Source: an uncultured Peptostreptococcaceae bacterium
GTDB lineage: Bacteria > Bacillota > Clostridia > Peptostreptococcales > Anaerovoracaceae
Direction: 5' to 3'
DNA length: 64,000 bases
NCBI GenBank assembly: GCA_910588185.1
Contig: CAJUQR010000008.1
Location: forward strand, 1-64,000
The position numbers were made by a program, and so were the translations under genes. Below are positions 63,980 through 64,000 of this stretch, piece by piece. Each line of letters opens with the position of its first letter. Position 1 is the stretch's first letter. Under the pieces are notes generated by a model, which saw nothing but the letters and a program-made list of their open reading frames with translations, was not told the DNA's origin and searched no databases.

Positions 63980-64000
63980 TTCAGTTCTCCTTTCTTAAAA

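Overview
The window is a low-GC chromosomal segment of a strictly anaerobic, amino-acid-fermenting member of the Clostridia. The evidence is selenoprotein glycine reductase, a complete set for Sec decoding apart from selD, pyruvate:ferredoxin oxidoreductase, an Nfn-type transhydrogenase, and the sporulation-family genes spoVT and spoVG in Bacillus/Clostridium synteny. I cannot name the species from sequence alone. Most genes lie on the minus strand, co-directional with the 16S rRNA gene at the left end. I see no insertion sequence, prophage or CRISPR array.

Layout. 1-2.2 kb: 16S rRNA (minus) with its precursor stem and two tandem promoters, then an alpha/beta hydrolase remnant. 2.2-4.2 kb: DUF421/DUF4363 membrane pair and a folate ECF transporter gene under a tetrahydrofolate riboswitch. 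4.2-14.0 kb: a nine-gene operon for chorismate, phenylalanine and tyrosine, including an AroE-AroK fusion, with a divergent TetR regulator and a repeated dyad at both promoters. 14-28.7 kb: housekeeping block in Bacillus-like order (rqcP, hup, mazG, flippase, spoVT, mfd, pth, prs, murC, spoVG, pyk), with an unusual GlmU acetyltransferase domain standing alone. 28.7-31.2 kb: two COG0523 GTPases, one strongly His/Cys-rich, and a small BFD-type ferredoxin. 31.2-35.9 kb: a Bce-like two-component/ABC module whose ATPase gene is frameshifted. 36.5-43.9 kb: polyferredoxin-PFOR-NfnA-NfnB operon behind a structured leader. 44-47.4 kb: phospholipid operon (psd, pssA, flippase-like, PAP2). 47.4-49.5 kb: cysteine-desulfurase-like enzyme, an unlisted 27-codon ORF and a TusA-like protein. 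49.5-64 kb: glycine reductase and selenocysteine genes, alanine dehydrogenase and regulators.

Functional reading. The energy genes form a nearly closed alanine/glycine Stickland route. Alanine dehydrogenase makes pyruvate and NADH, and PFOR makes acetyl-CoA and reduced ferredoxin. NfnAB can turn these reductants into NADPH, which TrxB and TrxA pass to selenoprotein GrdA. GrdB and GrdC/GrdD then reduce glycine to acetyl phosphate. grdA and grdB each contain an in-frame UGA that splits the gene for standard gene callers; I give the full reading frames. selC, selA, selB, a LysR gene and a sigma-54 enhancer-binding protein (EBP) follow one another tightly. I find good sigma-54 promoters in front of ald and grdA and a weaker one in front of the tusA-like gene, plus two matching dyads upstream of the ald promoter. 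This points to a sigma-54 regulon joining selenium and glycine/alanine metabolism, whose EBP gene sits in the Sec operon.
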